From Deltaproteobacteria bacterium (GTDB taxonomy: Bacteria > UBA10199 > SBBF01), in the NCBI GenBank assembly GCA_016207765.1, contig JACQOY010000036.1, forward strand, positions 1-13,671: a stretch of 13,671 bases of DNA, written 5' to 3'. Made by a program: the position numbers and the translations under genes. Shown one piece after another: positions 5,969 to 12,336 of this stretch (position 1 is the stretch's first letter; the number at the start of each line of letters is the position of its first letter). The notes beneath the pieces are model-generated. The model had not been told where the DNA came from. It saw nothing but the letters and a program-made list of their open reading frames with translations, and did no database searches.

Positions 5969-6543
5969 AAATCCTCCTTTCCCGAGTGACACTGCTGACA
6001 GTAAGAAATGGAATGGCAAGCGTCGCAACGGCGCGGATTGGCCCGCGCCTCGATGGAATGAACATAGCGGAAGTTGCGTCGATGCATTTCTTCCTGAACG
6101 TCGTCCCTCCTCTGGTGGCAATTGATGCAAAACATGGAATCACTGTGGCACTGCGCGCACGATTCGGGGTTCTGCTTCGCGAATATTTGATGCTTCGCCT
6201 TCCAGTCGGCCTTGTGATCTTCAGGCTTGGGAATTTTCCCGTCGGGATGACACCGGGAACAGTCGTTGGAGGCCGGAAGAGGGGGATTGTCGCTGTTATG
6301 ACAAACATGGCACCCCAGACGGTTGATCTTGTCGCGGTTCGTGAACGAAGCGGGATCGGCGTGGCATGTCTCGCACGAGACAACCCCCTCAAACATGGCT
6401 GTGTGCATTTCGTGGTTGAAAAGGTCGAACGGGTGCCGGGCCTTTTTCCCCTCAACCGCCAACGGGCATGAAAGAAAAAGGAGGACAAACGCGATGATTG
6501 AAAGGCTACTTCTTTTTGTTTTCAAATTTGTGATTAAAGGCAT
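5965..6543 (-). CDS. Periplasmic heptahaem c-type cytochrome
   Basis: The product has 192 residues. A signal peptide (hydrophobic 14-29, probable cleavage near VEG) is followed by seven CXXCH motifs: CETCH (57), CHVCH (78), CSRCH (95), CAQCH (129), CINCH (139), CDACH (173) and CQQCH (182). Several spare His residues (H37, H44, H47, H110, H118, H153, H162) fit bis-His ligation as in the cytochrome c3/c7 class. Placed between a beta-barrel gene and a dihaem lipoprotein gene, it is probably the cytochrome that sits in or under the barrel and carries electrons across the outer membrane. ATG 6543 has AGGA 6 nt upstream; a TTG two codons earlier is less likely. It overlaps the beta-barrel gene by 38 bp. 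LSC near residue 26 might be a weak lipobox, so lipidation is not excluded. Confidence 0.9.
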   Translation of the reverse strand: MPLITNLKTKRSSLSIIAFVLLFLSCPLAVEGKKARHPFDLFNHEMHTAMFEGVVSCETCHADPASFTNRDKINRLGCHVCHNSDNPPLPASNDCSRCHPDGKIPKPEDHKADWKAKHQIFAKQNPESCAQCHSDSMFCINCHQRRDDVQEEMHRRNFRYVHSIEARANPRRCDACHSISYCQQCHSGKEDL

Positions 6544-7813
6544 AGTCAATCCTGAAAGACCCCCTCACATCGTTGTCGAAAAAGACGTTTCGGTTCATTT
6601 CCCATCCCGCGGAAAGGGTCAACCCTTTGATCACCTCATAGCCTGTCCAAAGGCTTAACGTCGCGGCATTGCCGTTATGGTTGGTAACCTTTTCGTATTT
6701 GGCATAGTCGCCCGCCACGCTGAAGTAAAATCGCGGGGTGAATTGCTCGTGCAGAAGGGCCCTCACACCGTGAAGCGTCCCCCCGTAACTCTTCCGAAAA
6801 TAGTAGCCGGGACTCAATAAAAGCCCTTCCTCTTCAAAGGTGATTTCAAAACCGGCATCGAGCAGATGGCCGGGACGGTGCGTTCCGGAGGTTATTTCCT
6901 CCCACTGATATGAATAACCCGAGACAAAATCAAGGGTGCGGCGAACAAGCGTCAGGGTAAAAGCTCCGCGCCCCGACAAGATGGGGCCTTCGGTGAAGGC
7001 CTCAAGAATCGATGGCCGCTCACTGTCACGGTTGACGTTGAAATAATTGAATTCGGTATTGAGGGAAAAGAGCCGTCCCACAGACAAATCGACCCCCGCC
7101 GTGCCGGCATTGATCACCTGACCCGTTGTGTCGTATTCAAAAAGTCCATAGAGGAGGGTCCGCGGAGAGTTCGACAGTTGGTATGAGAGGTTGGCGCCCG
7201 CCAGGATTTCATCATTCCCTCCGAAGCCGGTTCCGTTGACCTCCTCCTTCCTCCAGGAAACATGGATTTGCGCATTCGTCCTCGGAACATCCTTGAAGCC
7301 GATGGAGAGGCCGGTCAACAAGCCATCATCCCGGTTGAAATCCCCCTCTTCAACCGTCCGGGGAACCCCCGCATAAAGGGTAAAACCGACAATCCCCTTG
7401 GGCACAATCCTCATCTTTATCCCGTCAATAATGTCGGTGGAAAAACCTTGCGAGATGAATTGACGGCCGAAATCGAGTTTGAGGAGATCGATTGGATCCC
7501 AGCGGATGAGCGCCTGGTAGAGATCAAAGGCGTCCCGCCGGAGATTGAAATCGCGAAAGACCCGAAGATCGGCGGCGGTGGAGAAATGGGACTCTGTATC
7601 CTTGAAAAGCGCCCCCAGATAGCCGTTGACCGGCGTTTCCCGTTGCGACTGGTCATCCTCACGCACCTGTCCCGCCACAGAAGCGTCAAGATGAATCTCA
7701 TCGGCCATTACCCGCGGGGAAAAAACCACCGGAGGGATAACGGCGAACAACCCACAAAAAAGGAAAAGAATCCTTTTGCCCGAAGCCAATGGAACGGATG
7801 GGTGACGAGGCAT
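6506..7813 (-). CDS. Outer-membrane beta-barrel protein of a porin-cytochrome conduit
   Basis: The 435-residue product has a signal peptide (hydrophobic about 13-32, cleavage near VMA-DE). Alternating polar/hydrophobic strands with aromatic ends follow through the whole chain, and the last strand (FRIDYAFNHKF) is barrel-like. There is no haem motif. It shares an operon with a heptahaem cytochrome and a dihaem lipoprotein, the composition of porin-cytochrome electron conduits such as MtrABC or Geobacter Pcc/Ext complexes. I see no residue-level match to MtrB or OmbB, so the role is inferred from context. It could instead be an unrelated porin. No Shine-Dalgarno precedes ATG 7813; a -10-like TACTAT ends 7 nt before it, suggesting a leaderless message. 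It is divergent from the gene at 7964. Confidence 0.75.
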   Translation of the reverse strand: MPRHPSVPLASGKRILFLFCGLFAVIPPVVFSPRVMADEIHLDASVAGQVREDDQSQRETPVNGYLGALFKDTESHFSTAADLRVFRDFNLRRDAFDLYQALIRWDPIDLLKLDFGRQFISQGFSTDIIDGIKMRIVPKGIVGFTLYAGVPRTVEEGDFNRDDGLLTGLSIGFKDVPRTNAQIHVSWRKEEVNGTGFGGNDEILAGANLSYQLSNSPRTLLYGLFEYDTTGQVINAGTAGVDLSVGRLFSLNTEFNYFNVNRDSERPSILEAFTEGPILSGRGAFTLTLVRRTLDFVSGYSYQWEEITSGTHRPGHLLDAGFEITFEEEGLLLSPGYYFRKSYGGTLHGVRALLHEQFTPRFYFSVAGDYAKYEKVTNHNGNAATLSLWTGYEVIKGLTLSAGWEMNRNVFFDNDVRGSFRIDYAFNHKFENKKK

Positions 7814-7820
7814 GGCAGTG

Positions 7821-7861
7821 ATAGTATGTTTCTTTGGCTTTTTGTCCTATGATACAAGTCC
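7821..7861 (-). promoter_or_regulatory. Promoter of the beta-barrel operon: degenerate Crp/Fnr site plus -10 box
   Basis: On the plus strand TGAT-ACAA-GTCC (7850-7861) is one base off the TGAT-N4-[AG]TCA pattern. Its centre (7855.5) is 42.5 nt before the ATG at 7813. Class II geometry puts the transcription start at 7814 and the -10 at 7821-7826, which reads TACTAT on the minus strand. The fit is exact, though one half-site is degenerate. Confidence 0.5.
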
Positions 7862-7863
7862 TA

Positions 7864-7875
7864 TGATATGGGTCA
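7864..7875. promoter_or_regulatory. Crp/Fnr-type operator (TGAT-ATGG-GTCA) in the divergent promoter region
   Basis: This is a full TGAT-N4-GTCAT site, 14 bp from a degenerate copy; the two share the 11-nt direct repeat GTCCTATGATA (7844-7854, 7858-7868). It lies between divergent genes. It could raise occupancy of the neighbouring site for the minus-strand operon or act on the plus-strand gene from about 94 nt upstream. Confidence 0.45.
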
Positions 7876-7925
7876 TACCCTTCTTTTCCGTCCAGGGCCA
7901 GCCTGATTTTTGTTCCACTCTTTCC

Positions 7926-7954
7926 TTGAAAACGAATTATTTTTTTCATAGAGT
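7926..7954 (+). promoter_or_regulatory. Putative sigma-70 promoter for the dihaem/haem b lipoprotein gene
   Basis: TTGAAA (7926-7931) and TAGAGT (7949-7954) are separated by 17 bp. The predicted start of transcription (about 7961) is only 3 nt before ATG 7964. No convincing Shine-Dalgarno is present. Confidence 0.4.
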
Positions 7955-7963
7955 GAAAACCCT

Positions 7964-9295
7964 ATGCAACCAAAACAATTCTTCGCCTTCTTCTTTTTTC
8001 TGTTGATTTTCGCATCCTGCCGGAGCCGGGAAGCCCAACCAACCAACGAGGAACATGGAAACAGGCTCTACGAGGCGCACTGCGCCTCCTGCCACGGCGC
8101 AAAAGGGAACGGCAACGGACCCGCGGCCCCCTATTTGTGGCCGAAACCGCGCGATTTTACGGCGGGTGTTTTCAAATACCGGACCACGCGGGGGCCCTAC
8201 CCCTCCGATACGGAATTGCTCGAGACAATGAAAAAGGGGATCCCCGGCACTTCGATGCCCGGATGGGATATATTGAAGACCAACGACTGGCGGGATATTC
8301 TCGCCACGGTAAAACGTTTCATCCCCCACATTGAGGATAGCGCCGCCGGCCCCTATATCGAGGTCCCTGTTGAGGCAAAGGCGACACTCGAATCGATTGA
8401 AGAAGGGAAAAAATTGTACGAGACGGCCGGTTGCCCCGCCTGCCACGGTCCTCAGGGGCATGGTGATGGTCCTGCCGCGCAGATTTTAAGGGACATTTGG
8501 GGGCAAACAATTTCACCGCGGGATTTGACGCACGGGCCGCTTAAATGGGGCAACCTGAACAAAGAAATCTATCGCACCCTGCTGATGGGGATCCCCGGGA
8601 CCCCCATGCCGGCCCATGAGGGGACTTTCACTCCGGCGCAGATTTGGTCGCTGGTCCATTACATCAAGGCGATCCAGAAAATGCCCGCTGATTACAACCC
8701 CTCCGATCCCAAGCGGTACCTGATCGACGTGGTCCAAATCGACGGGGAATTGCCCGATGATCCGGCGGCCAACGCCTGGCAAAAGGCAAAAGGGGTTCCT
8801 GTTTTTCTCAAACCTCTCTACAGCGCACCGAACATCCCGGAATGGCTGACGGTCAAGGCCCTTTCCAATGGAAAAGAAACAGCCTTTTATATCTCTTGGG
8901 AAGACGACCTCCCCGACATGAAAGAGGGAAGAAGCGACGGGGTTGCCGTGCAACTTCCCACAAAAGAAATTTCCGATCCCTCCGAGCTCCCCTATCTGGG
9001 AATGGGACATTCCGGCAATCCGGTTGAAATCTGGAAATGGGAACCGGGGGGCTTAAGAAGATTTGCCTCAAACGGCATCGGCACCCCTTTAACGCTTCTT
9101 CCTTCTGAAGCGGAGAAGGTGCATGAAAAGGGGGCCTACGACAACGGCCGATGGCATGTGATCCTCAAAAGCTCCTCTTTCAAGAGCGGCGGTTACCTTT
9201 CGTTTGCCTTGTGGGATGCCGATATCATGAGTCATGCCGGACCCGAAACTTTTTCGGAGTGGATGCAGTATTCCCCTTCGGCAGAGGGAGATTGA
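7964..9295 (+). CDS. Lipoprotein with two cytochrome c domains and a C-terminal EB_dh-like haem b domain
   Basis: The product has 443 residues. A lipoprotein signal ends FASC (Cys 19). Two mono-haem domains follow: CASCH (40-44) with Met in GTSMP (98), and CPACH (157-161) with Met in GTPMP (215). Residues 245-435 resemble the haem b-binding gamma subunits of ethylbenzene dehydrogenase, selenate/chlorate reductase and nitrite oxidoreductase, including 'YLGMGHSGNPVEIWKW' with probable axial Met 347. In that family a second axial ligand is a Lys in a G-K-x-x-S-x-W segment near the C-terminus; here the matching segment is GPETFSEW, with no Lys. The protein probably joins soluble or enzyme-bound electrons to the respiratory chain at a membrane face. 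No molybdopterin partner is in the window. It is separated from ccoN by 73 bp containing its own operator, so it is likely a single-gene unit. Confidence 0.85.
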   Translation: MQPKQFFAFFFFLLIFASCRSREAQPTNEEHGNRLYEAHCASCHGAKGNGNGPAAPYLWPKPRDFTAGVFKYRTTRGPYPSDTELLETMKKGIPGTSMPGWDILKTNDWRDILATVKRFIPHIEDSAAGPYIEVPVEAKATLESIEEGKKLYETAGCPACHGPQGHGDGPAAQILRDIWGQTISPRDLTHGPLKWGNLNKEIYRTLLMGIPGTPMPAHEGTFTPAQIWSLVHYIKAIQKMPADYNPSDPKRYLIDVVQIDGELPDDPAANAWQKAKGVPVFLKPLYSAPNIPEWLTVKALSNGKETAFYISWEDDLPDMKEGRSDGVAVQLPTKEISDPSELPYLGMGHSGNPVEIWKWEPGGLRRFASNGIGTPLTLLPSEAEKVHEKGAYDNGRWHVILKSSSFKSGGYLSFALWDADIMSHAGPETFSEWMQYSPSAEGD

Positions 9296-9320
9296 AAAGA
9301 AGGCCGATCGAAAATCAACA

Positions 9321-9332
9321 TGATCTAAGTCA
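9321..9332 (+). promoter_or_regulatory. Crp/Fnr-type operator (TGAT-CTAA-GTCA) upstream of ccoN
   Basis: The site is TGAT-N4-GTCAT, nearly the same as the one at 7864. Its centre (9326.5) is 42.5 nt before ATG 9369, as for the other units. The -10 expected from class II geometry (9356-9361) is a poor match, so the exact transcription start is uncertain. Fnr-type control of a high-affinity oxidase operon is well known and fits. Confidence 0.5.
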
Positions 9333-9368
9333 TATTTTCCTCTGCATGATTTTGTGGTAGCGGCTCTT

Positions 9369-10754
9369 ATGGATAAAAAGCAGATAGCCGTCGTTTCCGG
9401 ACCTCTTGTCCGGGTGTATGTTTACGTCGCGCTCTTCGGCATTCTGGTCCCGCTCTCTTTCGCCCTGATCCTTGCGGCAAAATTTGTCTGGCCCGATTTT
9501 CTGGGAACCATTTCCTGGCTTCAGTTCGGCCGAATCCGTGTTTTTCACACAAACGGCGTGATCTTCGGATGGCTGGGGCTTTCTTTTTTTGGAATCCTCA
9601 ACTACTGCGTCCCCAAGCTGGCAGGGCGCCCGCTCCTTTCCGAAAAACTGGCCTGGATCACCCTTTACGTTCTGGTTGCAGGTGTGGGCATCGGATTGAT
9701 TGCCGAACTGGCCGGAGGAATGCAGGGGATCGAATATGCCGAATTTCCCTGGTACGCCGACATCATCTTCGCCGCCGGTTTTGTCATGGCGAGCATCAAC
9801 TATCTCGGCACCCTTTTCAAATCGGACGAAAAACAACTCTACGTCAGCTCGTGGTATTTCATCCTCGGTTTTTCCTTCACTGTTTTCAATTATGTGATGG
9901 GTAATGTCATCCCCGCCTATTTTGCGCCGGGGGCGGCCGGCGCCGCCATCACCGGATTGTGGATCCACAACGCCGTCGGCCTTTTTGTCACGCCGATGGG
10001 GGTGGGGATTGTCTATTTCATCCTTCCGGTTCTGCTGGGAAAACCGGTCTACAGCCATCTCTTGTCGCTCCTTGGTTTTTGGACATTGGCTTTCTTCTAC
10101 CCTCTCGGCGGATCACACCACTATTTTTTCAGCCCCATCCCGTGGTGGGTGCAGGTACTGGCGGTTCCACTCACCGCCGTTCTCTTTGTGGTTGTGGTGA
10201 CGGTGGTCTACAACTGGTTTATGACCCTTAAAGGATCGTGGGGGGAAATCCCCAAATCACCGGCGCTGGCCTTTATGGTCACCGGCATATTCGCCTACAT
10301 GGCGACATGCACGCAAGGCCCCTTTCACGCCTTTCTTTCGGTTCAAAAAGTGATCCACTTCACCGATTGGGTGGTAGCCCACGCGCACCTGGCCCTCTTC
10401 GGCGCTTTTTCCTACTGGGTGATCGGAAGCATCCTTTATCTGTGGCCTTTTGTAACCGGCAAACCGCTCGTCTCGCCCGGCCGCCAGTGGACCTCTTATT
10501 GGCTTCTGACCCTCGGTTTTTATGTCTTCTATTTCGCTCCGATAACAGCCTCCGGTCTCCTTCAGGGTTACTATTGGATAACAGGGGCGCCGTTTGCCGA
10601 TTCGGTGATTAACTCCGGACCTTTCTGGTTTGCGCGCCTGATCGGCGGCGTCCTGATGTATGTCGGCATGGTGCTGTTCGCACGGGAACTGTTTGTCTCG
10701 GCCAAAGGGATTGCCAAAAAAGCTCATTCGGGGGCTATGGGAGGCTCCGCATGA
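9369..10754 (+). CDS. ccoN: cbb3-type (C-family) haem-copper oxidase catalytic subunit I
   Basis: The 461-residue product is close to the usual length of CcoN, with about twelve membrane helices. Key residues align with cbb3 oxidases: low-spin haem b ligands H60 (FGRIRVFHTN) and H340, high-spin haem b3 ligand H338 (DWVVAHAH), CuB ligands H200 (WIHNAVG), H250 and H251 (GGSHHYFF), and Tyr 244, six residues before the HH pair where the cross-linked helix VII Tyr belongs. The typical IEYAEFPW segment is present. This supports O2 reduction rather than NO reduction. At the position of the conserved Glu in STFEGP (22 residues before the proximal His) there is Gln 316. ATG 9369 is chosen; the frame is open from a GTG at 9354, but no Shine-Dalgarno supports either. 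Its stop overlaps the next start (ATGA). Confidence 0.93.
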   Translation: MDKKQIAVVSGPLVRVYVYVALFGILVPLSFALILAAKFVWPDFLGTISWLQFGRIRVFHTNGVIFGWLGLSFFGILNYCVPKLAGRPLLSEKLAWITLYVLVAGVGIGLIAELAGGMQGIEYAEFPWYADIIFAAGFVMASINYLGTLFKSDEKQLYVSSWYFILGFSFTVFNYVMGNVIPAYFAPGAAGAAITGLWIHNAVGLFVTPMGVGIVYFILPVLLGKPVYSHLLSLLGFWTLAFFYPLGGSHHYFFSPIPWWVQVLAVPLTAVLFVVVVTVVYNWFMTLKGSWGEIPKSPALAFMVTGIFAYMATCTQGPFHAFLSVQKVIHFTDWVVAHAHLALFGAFSYWVIGSILYLWPFVTGKPLVSPGRQWTSYWLLTLGFYVFYFAPITASGLLQGYYWITGAPFADSVINSGPFWFARLIGGVLMYVGMVLFARELFVSAKGIAKKAHSGAMGGSA

Positions 10755-11893
10755 ACCGGTTTGAACGCTTCGAGGGGATTTTTCTTGTCGCCGGCATCGG
10801 CTTTTTTCTTCTTTCGTTTTTGGGAATGGGGCTGGCGCCGTGGACCACTCTCAAAAAACTCAAAATGATCCCTGAAGGAACGGGGCGAACGGCCGAGGAG
10901 GAACTGGGGAGAACCATTTTTATCCACGAGGGATGCTGGCACTGCCACACGCAGTTCGTTCGGCCGGTTGCGGGGGAACCCCGACGGTACGGCCCGGTGT
11001 CTCAGGCGATGGAACACATCAATGAAATCCCCCAGCTGTTCGGCACCCGCCGAGTCGGCCCCGACCTTGCGCGCGAAGGGGGCAAAAGAAGCAATGATTG
11101 GCACCTCGCCCATTTTTACAACCCGCGTTTGACGGTCCCCTGGTCGGTCATGCCCGGTTTTCCATGGTTCTACAAAAAAGAAGGGGGAAAAATCATCCCG
11201 ACCGAAAAGGCCAAAGCCCTCACGGCCTATATGCAGTCACTGGGAAAATCGGCCAAGGCCCAAATGGAAAAAGCGGAGGAGGAATACCGGAAAAACTTCC
11301 GCATCGGCTCCATCCTCCCCCCGGGCGATGATCTTCTGGAAAGGGGCAAGGAGTTGTTTGCCGAAGAATGTAGCGGCTGTCACGGCCCGCAGGGAGACGG
11401 CAACAGCGAGGCGAATAAACTGCTTCTGCCGGCTCCCGCCGACCTGACCGAGGATAATCCAACGCCCGAATATGTTTACACGGTTCTCCACAAGGGAATC
11501 CCCGGTTCCGCCATGCCTCATTTTCGCGACTGCCCGGAGGAAGACATTTGGGCGCTTTCTTACTATGTTGTCTCTCTGGAACCAAAGGAGAAAGAACCGG
11601 TGATACCTCCTCCCTCCCCCGAAGTAATTGACCGCGGCAAGGAGATCTTCTCCACCACCTGTGCGGTCTGTCACGGAGCGGAAGGGCGCGGCGATGGACC
11701 AGCCGGGATCGCGCTCAAACCGTCCCCACCTGATTTCCATGGCATGAGGCCGTCCTTCCGCCATATCGTGGATACCTTGTCAAAGGGGATTCCGGGAACC
11801 GCCATGGCCCCCTTCGTTCAGCTTTCCGCCGGGGACAAGGAGGCTCTCGCCTTTTATATCCGGTCATTGTATACTGCCGGGGAAAAACAATGA
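10751..11893 (+). CDS. ccoO: CcoO-CcoP fusion: trihaem cytochrome c subunit of cbb3 oxidase
   Basis: The product has 380 residues. An N-terminal anchor (about 9-29) and a CcoO domain come first: GCWHCHTQFVRP (haem at 62-66), RRYGPVSQ, GTRRVGPDLAREGGKRS and WSVMPGFPW with axial Met 134. A charged linker (about 165-190) leads to two CcoP-like cytochrome c domains: CSGCH (207-211) with GSAMPHF Met 255, and CAVCH (304-308) with GTAMAPF Met 352. Canonical cbb3 oxidases use separate CcoO (one haem) and CcoP (two haems with their own anchor); here all three haems are in one chain with one anchor. It should carry electrons from soluble cytochrome c to CcoN. GGGAGG 6 nt upstream supports ATG 10751. 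The last codon overlaps the following gene. Confidence 0.93.
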   Translation: MNRFERFEGIFLVAGIGFFLLSFLGMGLAPWTTLKKLKMIPEGTGRTAEEELGRTIFIHEGCWHCHTQFVRPVAGEPRRYGPVSQAMEHINEIPQLFGTRRVGPDLAREGGKRSNDWHLAHFYNPRLTVPWSVMPGFPWFYKKEGGKIIPTEKAKALTAYMQSLGKSAKAQMEKAEEEYRKNFRIGSILPPGDDLLERGKELFAEECSGCHGPQGDGNSEANKLLLPAPADLTEDNPTPEYVYTVLHKGIPGSAMPHFRDCPEEDIWALSYYVVSLEPKEKEPVIPPPSPEVIDRGKEIFSTTCAVCHGAEGRGDGPAGIALKPSPPDFHGMRPSFRHIVDTLSKGIPGTAMAPFVQLSAGDKEALAFYIRSLYTAGEKQ

Positions 11894-12156
11894 TGATTCA
11901 TCTTAAACAATGGGGGAGGAAAATTCTGTTTACGGGAATGTTTTGCATTCTTGGCGGCGGCAATGCCTTGGCCTGTCCTTTTTGCAATATTGACGGATGG
12001 GTGGTGCGTAATTTTGTGCTGACCGTTTTCGGACTCGCGTTGACCGGTTTTTTCTTTCTTCTGATCTGGTCGATAAAAAGGGGGCAGTACAAAGACCCCG
12101 AGGCTCCGAAATACCGTCTTCTGGAACTCGACCGAAAGACGGGGGTGCGTCTTTAA
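11890..12156 (+). CDS. CcoS-like small membrane protein with a CPFC motif
   Basis: The product has 88 residues. An N-terminal hydrophobic segment ends in ALACPFCNIDG, then a membrane helix (about 42-60) runs into IWSIKRGQYKDPEAPKYRLLELD. The last part closely resembles the CcoS signature (W-x-V-R-S-G-Q-F-D-D-x-E-x-P followed by R-x-L), a small protein needed for cofactor insertion into cbb3 oxidase. Typical CcoS lacks the N-terminal signal and CPFC; the pair of cysteines would face the periplasm and could handle copper or disulfides (inference). It begins inside the previous stop (ATGA), so it is coupled to ccoO-P. The call rests on the C-terminal motif and operon position. Confidence 0.7.
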   Translation: MMIHLKQWGRKILFTGMFCILGGGNALACPFCNIDGWVVRNFVLTVFGLALTGFFFLLIWSIKRGQYKDPEAPKYRLLELDRKTGVRL

Positions 12157-12161
12157 AGGAG
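12155..12161 (+). promoter_or_regulatory. Strong Shine-Dalgarno (AAAGGAG) for the 50-residue ORF
   Basis: AAAGGAG ends 7 nt before ATG 12169 and starts directly at the stop of the CcoS-like gene. It is the main evidence that the following very short frame is translated. Confidence 0.6.
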
Positions 12162-12168
12162 ACGGAAT

Positions 12169-12321
12169 ATGCCTCAGACAGCCGGCTCAAGCAATCCACA
12201 ATCGTCCCATGGCAACCATAGACTTCCGTTGTGGCTTAAAATTCTCTGGCTGGCCGCCGTGGCGGGAATCGTCGCCTATATCATCCGCAACCTCTCCCAG
12301 CCGCCATTTTCCATCCCTTAA
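12169..12321 (+). CDS. 50-residue single-helix protein, possible CcoQ/CcoP-anchor-like subunit
   Basis: This short frame encodes a polar, His-containing N-terminus (residues 1-19), one membrane helix (about 20-39, LPLWLKILWLAAVAGIVAYI) and a short tail. The junction HRLPLWLKILW recalls the N-terminal anchor of CcoP (NPLPRWW-x-LF), which is exactly what the CcoO-CcoP fusion lacks, and small one-helix subunits such as CcoQ. It follows the CcoS-like gene by 12 nt with a strong Shine-Dalgarno and ends the oxidase operon, 15 bp from the convergent HTH gene. A role as a stabilising subunit of the oxidase is inference. Confidence 0.65.
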   Translation: MPQTAGSSNPQSSHGNHRLPLWLKILWLAAVAGIVAYIIRNLSQPPFSIP

Positions 12322-12336
12322 GCCGCAGAGAACCTG

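Noticed and set aside
5655..6488. 277-codon minus-strand frame overlapping the heptahaem gene
   Set aside because: The neighbouring frame has seven CXXCH motifs and a signal peptide; this one has neither and spans the gene junction.
9330..10058. 242-codon minus-strand frame opposite ccoN
   Set aside because: A highly charged, low-complexity antisense of a membrane protein; ccoN is certain.
9369..10754. Nitric oxide reductase (NorB-like) identity
   Set aside because: CuB ligands plus the helix VII Tyr six residues before the HH pair are present and NorB glutamates are absent; the next gene is CcoO-like.
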